Below are positions 23,700 to 33,930 of a DNA stretch of 64,000 nt, piece by piece (positions within the stretch are counted from its first letter, which is position 1; every line of letters starts with the position of its first letter). The position numbers were made by a program, and so were the translations under genes. The stretch lies in NCBI RefSeq assembly GCF_026210795.1, contig NC_089444.1:2284501-2348500 (forward strand), given 5' to 3'. The DNA is from Rhizophagus irregularis (taxonomy: Eukaryota > Glomeromycota > Glomeromycetes > Glomerales > Glomeraceae). Under the pieces are notes generated by a model. That model did not search any database and was not told the origin of the DNA. It worked only from the letters and a program-made list of their open reading frames with translations.

Positions 23700-24340
23700 C
23701 AAGGATTAACAACAATGTCGATGGCGAGATATTACAACAATGTTCGAATGTTATCCGAAAAAGTCCGGTCATTGCCGTCATTGGGACAACTGCGTCGAAT
23801 CGGTACCTTGTCTGGCAAAAAAGAAGAGCCGAAGACACATGTTGTGGTCCCAAACGTTTAATTAGAAAATCAAATATTCCAAAAACCATGTGTCATCGGC
23901 CGAAAGATGGAAAGCAGGATGAATCTCGAGAAGGTTGCAATAATCCGAAAAATTTTGCTCATGATAGTAAAATAATAATCGCAAATAGAAGAAATCATAA
24001 ACGCGTTTGTAAATTGTCTTAACCGTAATCTTGAAGGTAGATATGTTATATGGAATTTATTAAGCAGTATGGTTTTGATCATATAACTGCTACGGTCATA
24101 TGTTTGATCAATGTGTGTTGTTTGATGATCACTTGGAAAGATTATTGGAATGAAGCGACAAAGGTATCTCAAACTCACCGTGTAATGTAGGATTTTGAGT
24201 CCGATGGGACTGTAACGTTAATGATGGTATGTTGAGATTTTGTTCATTCTTTCTTTGTCTTAATTTTTCATAATTGGTTTCTTTCACCGAATGAACCACC
24301 TTTGATAAACCCGCCGTGGTCACCCACCCTGTTGCAAAGA
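23700..24340 (+). pseudogene. Degraded gene with a Cys/His-rich segment
   Basis: Open, protein-like pieces follow each other in different frames: ECYPKKSGHCRHWDNCVES with further cysteines (about 23747-23800), then KKEEPKTHVVVPNV (23816-23858), then KTMCHRPKDGKQDESRE, NNPKNFAHDSKIII and NRRNHKRVCKLS (about 23880-24020), then EGRYVIWNLLSSM and WNEATKVSQ. Cys/His spacing in the first piece is zinc-finger-like. The pattern is that of one gene decayed by frameshifts. The family is uncertain. Antisense open frames here are less consistent. Confidence 0.4.
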
Positions 24341-24344
24341 AGAA

Positions 24345-25160
24345 AATGAATTAAAAAACATATTGATATGGTTTCCACGTAATGTTTTGATCAAGCGTGA
24401 TGCATTTAAATTTTAATTATCAATAATAGTAAACAAATAATTAGTGTTATGAAATATATATAGTATGGGACAGTCTGCAGGCGTTCATTTCTACTCTCTA
24501 CCAATATATTAACGTTACGCTTTTCATGCCTAAATCGCAAAAATTCCTATAATGTTACCCTGTACCTAGGACTATTCTGTAATATAAAATAAAAGTGATA
24601 CGCAAGTAAATTTCCATTTTAATATATAATAACAGGGTTTTTCGGCGAACAAAATAGATTTTCAGGAACAATACATAAAAACTAACGAATAAAATCTATT
24701 TATTACTAATAATAAACTGCATATATAGAAACTTAATAATATCAATTGTCTTAATCGGAGCAGATTTATAAACAAACTTACAAAAATAGAATGCAAAGTA
24801 AGATATCGATTACAAATTCTTAGAAGAATGCATTTACCTAATAAAGAAGTTTATATTCAAATTAGTATTCATTCATTAATTGTCATACATGATTTGCTTC
24901 ATTGTAAAATTATATTTTATCTAAAAAGAATACCAAAAGAACTTTTTGAATTCAGCTCCAAAACATAGTTACGCATTATGCAAATAATCATCTGAAACTA
25001 AGGCTGAAATTTTTTCATCTAAATTGAATAAGTATAATAACTGTTTAAGTTCAAAGCTAAGCCACAAATTTAATTTGCTAAATAAGATGGCGTTATGCCA
25101 AAGATATTACCTAATCATTAAATCGGCCTCAAAAATATTTCTTTTGACGTTAACAATTAG
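24345..25160. other. Intergenic DNA upstream of membrane paralog 2
   Basis: No gene is seen. Parts (for example 24635-24780) resemble DNA upstream of paralogs 1 and 3, which suggests that the duplicated block extends several hundred bases 5' of the coding region. Confidence 0.4.
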
Positions 25161-25161
25161 G

Positions 25162-25258
25162 TAATGAATTATTCTAAATTAGGAACATAATTTCATTTCT
25201 ATTATTATTAAAAAAAAACATAATTTACTTTACTGCACAAATTCGTTTAACATGACCT
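25162..25258 (+). promoter_or_regulatory. Shared upstream motifs of membrane paralog 2
   Basis: TAATGAATTATTC at 25162-25174 and TTAACATGACCT at 25247-25258, in the same order as before paralogs 1 and 3. The first motif is 223 bases upstream of the ATG, against 195 and 242 in the others. TATAATAT occurs near 25305 and a CT-rich tract follows. Confidence 0.5.
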
Positions 25259-25384
25259 GCGCTAATTTTTTGCTGCGCGCACGTAATATACATTATACGA
25301 GTATATAATATTTCAACTTTTACTTTTCTTCTTCTCAATTCTTTTTTTACTTCAAATTTTTTTTTTTAAAAAAAAAGTTAAAAA

Positions 25385-26743
25385 ATGGCAAATTACGATC
25401 AAATGGATGATCCAACTTCTGCTGCCTTTGATATCTTTTTCAGTGGTATAATACCAATCGGTTATTCGGTATATTTCGAACCACTTTTAAGTACAACATT
25501 AAAATCTAAAATTGAAGATTTCGTTTTTTTTTTTGTGGAACCTCTTATACCGCTTTTCTACGCGTTCAACAAAATCACTTACAATGAATTTGACAAGAGA
25601 CATATTATATTTATTTGTGTTTATAGTACCTTTAGAATTGTTTCAGCCATTATATATTATATCATTCTCGCATGGATAAAAAAAACAAACCGATATTTCG
25701 GATACAAATCATTGAAACATTGTATTTTATTCGTATACTTTGGTATCACAGAATATTGTGCTCGTTTTGTTCCTATGATGTGTTTAGAAGATCTTAGGAA
25801 AACTGGTTTTATTACAGAGTTACTTAATGGAGTAGCTATACTCGGAATTATATTCGGTTTTTTCGCGTTCGTATTATTATTACCTCATATCTTGTATAAG
25901 AATAGAAGAGATTTTCCAATTGTTGGTAATATCATATATTCAATATATACTTTTAGTTCATTTTACATTAGTATAGTTTATTTAGTAATAGTACCTTCAA
26001 ATGTAATTTACGTTAAAATCGCATTTAACATCAATTTATTATTGATAATGAGATTTTTTACCATATGTAATGATAAACCTAGAAACAAAAATAGGGGTTT
26101 AGGCTGTATTATCCTTTTCGCTTTCGATGATATTAAGAGTATAGAGAAGGAATTAAAAAATGAGAACAGGGATAAATATTGGTACGAAATATTTTTATCA
26201 CATCGTATGATCAAACCAATAATTGATGAGATTAAGAAAAGAATATTAAAAAGAAATAAAGATCAAGAATATTATGAAGATAGATTAATTTGTAATAGAG
26301 CAAATATTTTATATTATTATAAATATGGAGAAGCTCTTGAAAAGAAAAGGAGTAAGAAACGTTTTCAAAATACCATTCAGAGTGTTGGAAGTGCATCATC
26401 CATTCAGAGTATTGGAAGTACATCATCCCCTCAGAGTATTGGAAGTACGTCATCCACTCAGAGTATTGGAAGTACATCATCCGCTTCATCCACTCAAAGA
26501 ATTGGAAGTACATCATCAAATGGAAATTCTACTTCTCAAGATCATGAATTCGTTCTAGATGCATACATACCCGGTATCATTTTACATAATGAAATCAAAA
26601 AAGCGAACAAAGTTTATAAACTTTTCAACGGAATTGGCACCCAAAATATTAATAATGTCAAAAGTCTTTCAGCTACTGATATCGCAAGATTAGAAGATGA
26701 AGAAATTAATAATATCATTAAAAGTTTGAAAGTAAAACCTTAG
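25385..26743 (+). CDS. Lineage-specific multi-pass membrane protein, paralog 2
   Basis: Intact single-exon frame of 452 residues. It aligns with the 5062 and 27994 genes from YDQMDDPTSAAFDIFFSG to the C-terminus. About seven hydrophobic segments occupy residues 15-240, including EPLIPLFYAFNKI and VIYVKIAFNINLL. A charged region, then KANILYYYKYGE... (read in this copy as NRANILYYYKYGEAL), leads to a linker expanded by five copies of QSIGSTSS-type repeats (about residues 335-380). The conserved end EIKKANKVYKLFNGIG and AEIARLE-like helix follow. The linker repeats are in-frame and vary in number among paralogs, as expected for a disordered spacer. The function is unknown. Location in a membrane is inferred from hydropathy. 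Confidence 0.85.
   Translation: MANYDQMDDPTSAAFDIFFSGIIPIGYSVYFEPLLSTTLKSKIEDFVFFFVEPLIPLFYAFNKITYNEFDKRHIIFICVYSTFRIVSAIIYYIILAWIKKTNRYFGYKSLKHCILFVYFGITEYCARFVPMMCLEDLRKTGFITELLNGVAILGIIFGFFAFVLLLPHILYKNRRDFPIVGNIIYSIYTFSSFYISIVYLVIVPSNVIYVKIAFNINLLLIMRFFTICNDKPRNKNRGLGCIILFAFDDIKSIEKELKNENRDKYWYEIFLSHRMIKPIIDEIKKRILKRNKDQEYYEDRLICNRANILYYYKYGEALEKKRSKKRFQNTIQSVGSASSIQSIGSTSSPQSIGSTSSTQSIGSTSSASSTQRIGSTSSNGNSTSQDHEFVLDAYIPGIILHNEIKKANKVYKLFNGIGTQNINNVKSLSATDIARLEDEEINNIIKSLKVKP
26388..26515 (+). repeat. In-frame 24-bp-type tandem repeat inside paralog 2
   Basis: Units of ATTGGAAGTACATCATCC followed by (A/C)(C)TCAGAGT recur about five times and encode IGSTSS(x)QS. Two other frames stay open through the array simply because the unit length is a multiple of three. 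Confidence 0.8.
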
Positions 26744-27750
26744 TTCGTATTAAAAAATATATGTACATTTTTTTAAAAAAAATATATTTCTTTATAAACA
26801 TAAAATACATAAATTTTTTTCGTTTTATTATGTAATGATGTTGATATCAGGTTAAATTGATATGAAATTTAGTGTCTTACAAAATCAACCATTCAGTCAT
26901 TTGATCAATAGTGTGACGATATATCAGTTGATAATAATAAAAAATTCTATTTGACACGTTATGTGAGAAGTGTGTAAAATACGGAAAATACCAGATACCA
27001 AGGCTTTTGATATGTATTACTTTATCTCGCTAACGCTTTCTTAGTTGGGATTATAATATACTTATTCATTAATTATTGAAATTGAATTATGTTATAATAT
27101 AATTTTATAATTATAACTGAAAATATTTAAAATTATTAAACCAATTTTTGAAAGAAAATTATTTTGGAGCCATTTTCGGGAATGCACTGTTTGAAACATT
27201 TCGGAATATTTTGCCCGAAGCGCGATAATTTATAGTTTCGGTAATTTCGGAGTTTCGGCGAATAAATAACCCTTGTATGCCAACTTCAAACATGCGGGCT
27301 AACTTTCAGGAAAAGCGAATAAAAATAGTCATTACCTATTTAACTGCTCTTAATAAGATGCATATATTTAAACTTGGAAATTAAATAATAATATTAATTA
27401 TCTTATTCATATTCGGATTATATTCGGATCAATTTAATTAAAGAAATTTAAATCCAAATTGGTATTCATTGATAGCTAAAAAAATTATCATGCATAATCA
27501 TGCGTCGTTGTAAATTATATTTTTATCGAGGCTGTGATCTGACATGAACTATTAATATTAAAATCACGCATATTAATTGTATATTTTTTTTTTGCATGAA
27601 ACTAAGCCCCTTTTTCTTTTATGAATGAATCGATTATTGGAAGAGAGGAGAAAAATTTTTTCTCCTTCAAAAACGAAATTGAAATAGTTAAAATGGTTAA
27701 TTAGTCATTGATATTAATTTCAAAAATATTCTTTTGACGTTTACAAATAG
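26744..27750. other. Intergenic DNA between paralogs 2 and 3
   Basis: There is no gene. The part from about 27290 resembles DNA at about 3115 upstream of paralog 1 (GGGCTAACT...GAAAAGC). A TTTCGG-rich patch lies at 27175-27260. Confidence 0.4.
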
Positions 27751-27751
27751 C

Positions 27752-27870
27752 TAATGAATTATTCCCAAATGGGAAAATAATCTTATTAAAAAAAAAGTAT
27801 AATTTTTATTACTCATATGAATTTTAGCCTGTTGACTGTATTTTATTGCACAAATTTGTTAACATGATCT
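27752..27870 (+). promoter_or_regulatory. Shared upstream motifs of membrane paralog 3
   Basis: TAATGAATTATTC at 27752-27764 is exact. TTAACATGATCT at 27859-27870 differs by one base from the other two copies. The preceding CTTTTGACGTT block (27731-27741) is also shared with paralog 2. Confidence 0.5.
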
Positions 27871-27993
27871 GCATAAATTTTTATTATATTTTTTTGTTAC
27901 GTTCGCGTAATTTTTAATATTTCAACATTTTCTTTTCTTCTTCAGTTCTTCTTATTCCTTTTTTTCACTTCATAGTCAAAAAAGAAAGTTAAA

Positions 27994-29196
27994 ATGGAAA
28001 ACTATAATCAGATGGATGTTCCAACTTCTACTGCCTTTGATATTTTTTTCAATGGTATAATACCAATTCTTTATTCAACATCTTTCGAACCACTTTTAAG
28101 CCCAACATTAAAATCTAAAATCGAAGATCTCGTTATCCTTTTTGTGGAGCCTCTTATACCACTTTTCTATGCGTTCAATAAGATAACTTACAATCAATTT
28201 ACCAAAAAATACTTTATATTTACTTGTATTTATTGTATTTTCTTATCTATTACTTTCATTTCACATTATCTTATCTTCATATGGTTTAAAAAAACAAACC
28301 GATATTTCAAATACAAATCATTGACACATTGTATAATAACCTTATACCTTGCTACCTTAGAAACTAGTACTCGTTTTCTTCCCGTAATTTGTTTGGAAAA
28401 TATTGGAGAATTGAGAAATATTGCATTCAAAGCACCTAATGCGATGGTTGTATTTGGAATTATACTCGCCTTCCTCATATTGGTATTAATATTACCTCAT
28501 ATCTTGTATGCTAATAGAGATGAGTTTCCAGTTTTTGGTAATATTATATTTGCACTACATATATTTAGTTCATGTTTTTCAAGTATTGTTTATTTGGTAA
28601 TAATACCTTCAAATGTAATTTATGTTAAGATCGCATTTAACATCAATTTGTTATTGATCATGAGATTTTTTTCTATATTGGAAGATAAACCTAGTAACAA
28701 AAAAAGGGGCTGGGGTTGTGTTGTTCTTTTCGCTTTTGATGATACTGAGGGTATAGAGAAGGAATTAAAGAAAGAGGACAGGGGTCAATATTGGTACACG
28801 CCATATTTATCCCGTCCTATAATTAAACCAATAACTAAAATAATTAATGAGATTACAAAAAAAAATGATAAAGAAATTGAATATGATGAAGATAAATCAA
28901 TTTGTAATAAAGCAAATATCTTATATTATTATAAATATGGAAAAATCCTTGAAGAGAGAAGGATTTATCAGAGTACAGGTACGACACCTCATGAATTTGT
29001 TCTTGAAAGATATATACCTGGTAATAATTTACATAATGAAATTAAAAAGGCAAACAAGGTTTATACGCTTTTTGATGGAATTGGTATAGAAAAGATAGAT
29101 TATATTGAAAGTTTTTCTGCTGAAGATATTGCAAGATTAGAATATAAAGAAATTAATGAGATCATTAATAGAATAAATAAAATACCTTATCCCTAA
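27994..29196 (+). CDS. Lineage-specific multi-pass membrane protein, paralog 3
   Basis: Intact single-exon frame of 400 residues beginning MENYNQMDVPTSTAFD. It shares the membrane region (EPLLSPTLKSKIED, VEPLIPLFYAFNKITYNQ, SNVIYVKIAFNINLL) and the GCVVLFAFDD and KANILYYYKYGK motifs with paralogs 1 and 2. The Ser/Asn-rich linker is almost absent here: a short IYQSTGTTP stretch joins directly to the conserved HEFVLERYIPG and EIKKANKVYTLFDGIG ending, which explains the shorter length. It lies 1.25 kb downstream of paralog 2 on the same strand, so this pair probably arose by tandem duplication. Confidence 0.85.
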   Translation: MENYNQMDVPTSTAFDIFFNGIIPILYSTSFEPLLSPTLKSKIEDLVILFVEPLIPLFYAFNKITYNQFTKKYFIFTCIYCIFLSITFISHYLIFIWFKKTNRYFKYKSLTHCIITLYLATLETSTRFLPVICLENIGELRNIAFKAPNAMVVFGIILAFLILVLILPHILYANRDEFPVFGNIIFALHIFSSCFSSIVYLVIIPSNVIYVKIAFNINLLLIMRFFSILEDKPSNKKRGWGCVVLFAFDDTEGIEKELKKEDRGQYWYTPYLSRPIIKPITKIINEITKKNDKEIEYDEDKSICNKANILYYYKYGKILEERRIYQSTGTTPHEFVLERYIPGNNLHNEIKKANKVYTLFDGIGIEKIDYIESFSAEDIARLEYKEINEIINRINKIPYP

Positions 29197-29499
29197 TCAT
29201 ATGGAAAGTTAGAATATACTGTATCAAACTGTGTCAATCTAACTTAATTGATATTTGATATCTTTAGATTTATTTATTTTCTTAAAAAGTAATTATTTAA
29301 TAAAATTTTAAATTTCATTAAAATTCTTTAATTATTAAAGTATTAGTAAATCTTTTTTTATTTATTTTTATTTTATAATTATTTTTTAATTAAAAAATTG
29401 ATTAAATATATTAAATAATTTTTAAATTTTAATGAGTGGTATACCACTTAGACTACCACTCTATAGTCTCGATTATTTGGAAAATGATCGACTGGAACC

Positions 29500-30170
29500 G
29501 ATGCACAAACTCGTATCATTATCAACAAGCGTGGAAATAGGAACGAAGACTATCATAACTTGGGAAAAGTATTGCGACTAGAATCAATAGAGAGCTTAGT
29601 TCTAATTTACTGGGACATCATTGCATAGAAAAATTAAAGAACCTTGTTCGGGATTATAATGTAAGTGTAAGTGTTAATTGACTACTTAAGCACAGGCGAA
29701 TCCTAAATCTCACTCTCCACATTACCTCTGGTGACTAGGCGATGTGTGAATATATGAATGGAAGTCAAATAGCTAGAAGGAGTCGAACAGGTGCTAGATA
29801 TTTGAGAAGTTCCGCGCTCACTTTTGGGAAAAACCTGAAGATGCTTTTGATAGGATTCGTAATATGAATATTTCTAATCGTAGGCGAGATAGAGGAATTG
29901 TTTCACCTGCACCCTTCATTGAGGTGGTTGGTACTAGGCTAAAGAGGTCCCTTTGGGACTAGATCATCTAGCTGAAGAAGTCAGAGCTGAAGCAATCAAA
30001 GAAATCGTATACATTCGGAATCACCATCTCGTCTATCTCCGGCTCCACCTTTACCTTGTAACGAAGATGGAAATCCAGGAAATCCAGGAAATAACACGAC
30101 AACTTCATCTGTCCAGCCTCCATCTTATGATGACAATCAACAATCATTGAATAGTATGGATGGTGGGCCC
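29500..30170 (+). pseudogene. Degraded unknown gene with a Pro/Asn-rich tail
   Basis: Pieces in different frames include INRELSSNLLGHHCIEKLKN (about 29585-29645), EKFRAHFWEKPEDAFDRI and RNMNISNRRRDRGIVSPAPF (about 29795-29920), then PSRLSPAPPLPCNEDGNPG, NNTTTSSVQPPSYDDNQQ and LNSMDGGPLW (about 30020-30175). GC content is above that of the surroundings. Stops near 29540-29550 and 29960 and several frame changes show decay. I do not recognise the family. Confidence 0.4.
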
Positions 30171-30419
30171 CTTTGGAACCTGGTAATGTTATAGAGCAAT
30201 GAAGTTATCCTTCTAGAAAATGCATTACCTTTAGTAACTAACTTTGGTATTCATTTCTTCATTTATTATGATTGAAAAAAAAATAATAAAGTTTTTCGTC
30301 TAACTTAGTCCTGAACCTGTATAAATTTGAATTGTTGATATAAGTTGATAAAGAATCAGTGTAATTCTTTAAATCCGCTATAAATCATTAAAACACTAAA
30401 CTATTTACAATCCTAAAAG

Positions 30420-31030
30420 TGGTTAAAATTAGCCACAAATATGGTTTAATTCCTGAGGTAGCGAATGCAATAACCAATCTGTATTATAGTTATAGTGATG
30501 AAACGCTAAAAATGTGGTGTTCCCATATTCGTGCTCCGCTTAGGAAATTTTTTGAACGAAAAATTTTCCAACAATCACGTGGGCGTATGTAAAAAATTCA
30601 TGTCATAACTAATAAAATATATAATAATGAGTATCACACAAATTATAGTATCGCAAGTTTATTTTTAATTGTAAACTACACTTAGTCAATCTACGTTACT
30701 CACTTTTTATATACTCAATTGTCATTTTTTTAATTAAAAACAATTACCCTGTAGATAATATAAGATATTAAACCGGTTGAGTCAATGATCAAACACCACG
30801 AATTTTGAATAGTATTCAAATTAAATATGGTGAAACTTATCCCTAATTATATTATTTGTTAGCTCAAATAATCGTTTTTAGCTATCAAAATATTTATTTC
30901 TAAATATTCTTTAAAAATGAAATTGAAACAATTTCATTTGATGTTATAGAAATCATAAACTTTTGCCTGACTCTGGTACCTTATTACTTGCGTGGCCTGA
31001 TATCCAAAGATTACGTTTCTTTCAAACATT
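30420..31030 (+). pseudogene. Coding debris, unknown
   Basis: A stretch at about 30430-30590 reads YGLIPEVANAITNLYYSYSD, ETLKMWCSHIRAPLRKFFE and KIFQQSRGRM. A second at about 30915-31030 reads EIETISFDVIEIINFCL and VPYYLRGLISKDYVSF. Both are protein-like but short, and stops separate them. They could be exons of one decayed gene. No family is recognised. Confidence 0.3.
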
Positions 31031-31039
31031 AATCATATA

Positions 31040-31446
31040 AATGTGGGTCAATGATCATGTCATTAGGCGTTCTTAATGGTAAATAAATAATAGGTTTATT
31101 GTAAATATTCCATAATAATATGTTAAAAGATTCATTATAAAAAATAAATAAATAAAATTCAAAGAATAAACTTTATAAAAAAACACTAATTTTAAAACTG
31201 TGTACGAACCTTACCTGAACATTTAGTAAATGTTTCCTTAAAATATTAATTTTATAATGTGTAAAAATTTAGTTGGATATTTGATTAACCAATAATAATC
31301 AAAAAGTTTACCAATCTTTAACATGATTTCATTCTAAATATAGATTAAATTTAGAAATTTTAAAATTTTGAGATTTTTTTAAAAAAAGTCCTGATTAGGC
31401 AGATAATTAATACAATAAGCGCTAATCTCCGCACATCAGCAGATCA
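31040..31446. other. AT-rich spacer, nothing identified
   Basis: Simple A/T-rich DNA without a convincing frame, ending at the inner boundary of the right inverted-repeat arm. Confidence 0.4.
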
Positions 31447-31798
31447 GCTAAAGTAGAATCACATGAGCGACGATCAATATTAGTCATGTTGAGTCGCGAG
31501 TCGCGATTTTTTTACTGCCCACTCTCTGTTAGTCATTCATTTTTTTAGTCACGATTCGCGAGTTGCGATTTTTACAAATATCAGATATATATATACCCTC
31601 AACATGTATACTGTATATACTATCAGCCTTTTCTAAAAAAAAAAAAATTCTAAAAAATACTACAGTAAAGAAAAACCCTCTCTAAAATTCTTCACCAGAA
31701 AACAGACAAAAGCTCTTTGACCGGTTTTCTAGATGAGAGCAAAGTGGCTTAGAAGTCTTTAAAAGAGGTGTGTTTTTTTTATTTTGCAAAGTGAGTAG

Positions 31799-31863
31799 CT
31801 CCTAAGCAAAATTAGAACGGATAGCTCATTTGAGCCGGGGAGTTCACAAATTTTACTTAGGAG
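31799..31863 (+). ncRNA. Foldable 65-nt module, copy B, right arm
   Basis: CTCCTAAG (31799-31806) pairs with CTTAGGAG (31856-31863). One step further in, AAAATT (31808-31813) pairs with AATTTT (31849-31854). GAAC (31815-31818) can pair with GTTC (31842-31845), and GCTC-ATTT-GAGC forms the tip. It lies about 335 bases upstream of the ATG of the degraded gene on the same strand. No known RNA family comes to mind. Confidence 0.45.
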
Positions 31864-31919
31864 AATACTTGGACTTGTTTGCTTGGGTTGGTGAAGAGGT
31901 GAATTTTTTTAGTGGGTAA

Positions 31920-31983
31920 CTCCTAAGAAAATCTAGAACGGATTGCTCATTGAGCCGGGGAGTTCACAAGGTTGACTTAGGAG
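31920..31983 (+). ncRNA. Foldable 64-nt module, copy A, right arm
   Basis: Same architecture as copy B 121 bases upstream. The closing stem is identical. The inner extension has changed on both sides (AAATCT facing AGGTTG), so that a T-A pair became C-G and an A-T became T-G, and the helix is kept. The core AGAACGG and GAGCCGGGGAGTTCAC is unchanged. This pattern supports selection on an RNA helix, with the caveat that only two copies per arm are compared. Confidence 0.45.
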
Positions 31984-31987
31984 CTGC

Positions 31988-32105
31988 TTTTTTTTTTATT
32001 TCTTATTTCTTTTTTATTCTTATTTCTTTTTATTTCTTTTTATTTCTTTTTCTTTTTTCTTTTTTTTTATTTCTTTTTTTCTTTTTTTTTATATTTTTTT
32101 CTTTA
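31988..32105. repeat. Pyrimidine-rich low-complexity tract
   Basis: TTTCTTATTTCTTTTT-type irregular repetition, the complement of the purine tract in the left arm. It lies between module A and the degraded gene. Confidence 0.8.
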
Positions 32106-32197
32106 CTTGTTTTACTTGTTCACTTGATAATCAACTCAAGCAGACATCCTAACTTTGTTATTGGTAAAGTCTGCTAATTCTAAAGGAGGAATTAGCT

Positions 32198-33000
32198 ATG
32201 TCTTCTTTACCATTAAATAAAAATTTGCACATTATTAATAATTTCTTCTCTCTCATAACAGATAATAGGTAAATGCAAAGATTTACAATTATTGACTCCA
32301 ATTTCGTAATCGGAATTCCAAACCAATATAGGACCGAAAGTAATTAATGGTATGTAGCTTCTTCTATTTTTAATTATTTATTTCGAATGTATTCATTTCT
32401 ATGAATTGAAAGAAGGCGCCACTGAACCTGAATTATTTTACACCATTCAGTTGGAGAATGTTGATGATCAATGTCGTTCAATAGTTGAAAAAAATTGTAC
32501 CAATGAAGAAATCACTTAAGTTAAAAGAACTTGATAATCATAATCAACTAGAAACGTCTTATGTCACATCATTTTCTCGACAACAAAAAGGATATCCTAA
32601 AGAAATTAGCTCATGTTATATCTTGATGATTTACTCAAAGTCAAAGCATATTTTCATAAGAACTTCTGTAAATGTATAGGAGATTATAAATTTATCCTTA
32701 TGTTGGTCTGGCTGTTCCCTTGAATAATAATTATTTTGCTTATTATCTCTTCCCATTGATATGCCTTTTCTTGTTTCCGTACATAGATATTTTGCGGTAA
32801 GAATCAATTTTGATATTGTTTATGATTTAAATAATTTGTTATAAAAAAATTTTATTTACTTATTAACAGATTGCACTAATCGACGTTCCTTCCTTTTGGC
32901 TGGTAGCAGACAACCTGGTAACTAATTAATTCTCTGCTATATGTTTTGATAAAATTTCTATATTTAGCTATTAAATATTGAATATCGTACCTTTCAGGCT
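32198..33000 (+). pseudogene. Degraded unknown gene in the right inverted-repeat arm
   Basis: Begins MSSLPLNKNLHIINNFF at 32198 and continues through IDSNFVIGIPNQYRTE, EPELFYTIQLENV, SLKLKELDNHNQ, DDLLKVKAYFHKNFCK, NNYFAYYLFPLICLF and ALIDVPSFWLVADN. These blocks parallel those of the left-arm copy but with different frameshifts and stops. A possible GTAAAT donor follows DNR at about 32272. The gene points outward from the central segment. The antisense frames around 32876-33073 (and 17382-17681 in the other arm) also share KYRNFIKTYSRELISYQ, so the coding strand of that outer part is uncertain. Confidence 0.5.
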
Positions 33001-33663
33001 GTTGATGGATTAGCGCGTCTGAAGGTTGAGTGGAATCGATATTTATTCGAAGAAGTTTTACCCGAGTCCCCAATAGATACCCATCTTAAAAATTTAAATT
33101 ACCCAATGTAACTTCTTTAACTATTGGCCAAAATTCATATATATCATTTGATTGAATACTAGACCTGAGCTCACGAAGAAACTTAACTCAAGCTTTCATC
33201 TCAGGTCTTATTCTATTATTTTAGTTAGTTAAGGTAGTAGTTAGGGAGCCACAAGGTGGTAATAAAATTGGAGAGGAGTTGTAAGAGTGTCGAAGATAGG
33301 GGAATGAAAAGAATAGCTAAAAAAGGACAAGGAACCGTAAGGCTCCTGCTAAGCAAGCAACATGAAACGTGATGGAAGCCTTCTTAGTATTGACGATGGT
33401 GTATTCAAAGGACCTTTTTCATCAAATGTTATTGGAACAATAAGGCCGTTCCAACAAACAATTATGTTTAACAAGAATCTTTACTAAAAAAAATTACAGT
33501 TTTTTTTAAAGTATTATTGAGTGTAAAAATTGAAGGGGCGGAGTATTTATTATATTAATTTTTTTTATAATATTAAAAAATTTTAAAATAAGTGGGGATT
33601 TTTATTTTTTTTAAATGTAAAAAAGTACTATTCTTTATTTTTATATTTTAGTGTTATTTTCAA

Positions 33664-33930
33664 TTATACACGTTGCTTTTTTCTCATTTGAAGTCGACAA
33701 ACCTCGCATAAAGGATATACTGTTCTAAATCGGGATAAAACTTCTTGTGATGGGTTGATAAGATTATCCTCTTCGCCAAATATTTTACTATCGGATTCTC
33801 CTAATTTTACTGAAAATGCAGCGTAATTTCGTGCAAGATGTACAAAGACGAACATAACATTCCATCTGGTGCAAGCTCTTGAGTCTTGACATACAAGGTT
33901 ATTTTTTTTTACTTGGAAGATCAATTTCAA
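33664..33930 (-). CDS. Hypothetical 88-residue frame with a CxxC motif
   Basis: Minus-strand frame containing FVHLARNYAAFSVKLGES, NLINPSQEVLSRFRTVYP and LCEVCRLQMRKKQR to the stop. The Cys-x2-Cys near a basic C-terminus could bind metal. The first residues (MKLIFQVKKN) run over a T-rich tract and may not be the real start, so this may be the last exon of a larger gene. It is just outside the right inverted-repeat arm and downstream of the KNL1-like gene on the same strand. I do not recognise it. Confidence 0.35.
   Translation of the reverse strand: MKLIFQVKKNNLVCQDSRACTRWNVMFVFVHLARNYAAFSVKLGESDSKIFGEEDNLINPSQEVLSRFRTVYPLCEVCRLQMRKKQRV

Larger units (their letters stand above)
31447..33620. 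repeat. Right arm of the ~2 kb inverted repeat
   Basis: Reverse-complement match to 17005-18962. The inner end begins AAAGTAGAAT next to a GAGTCGCGAGTCGCG patch. Then come modules B and A, a pyrimidine tract, the degraded gene, and an outer A/T-rich end near 33620. It carries about 150 bp (33200-33370) with no counterpart in the left arm, and a ~108-bp segment (33089-33196) that is inverted relative to the rest of the arm. The two arms enclose about 12.5 kb. Confidence 0.8.

Noticed and set aside
26232..26519. Minus-strand Met/Tyr/Phe-rich frame
   Set aside because: It is antisense to the Ser-rich repeat linker of membrane paralog 2 and created by the repeat periodicity.
31799..31983. tRNA-derived SINE reading of the modules (TAGCTCA and GAGTTCA resemble A and B boxes)
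   Set aside because: The two boxes would be only about 16 nt apart, with no acceptor stem or anticodon arm. The observed pairing scheme is different.
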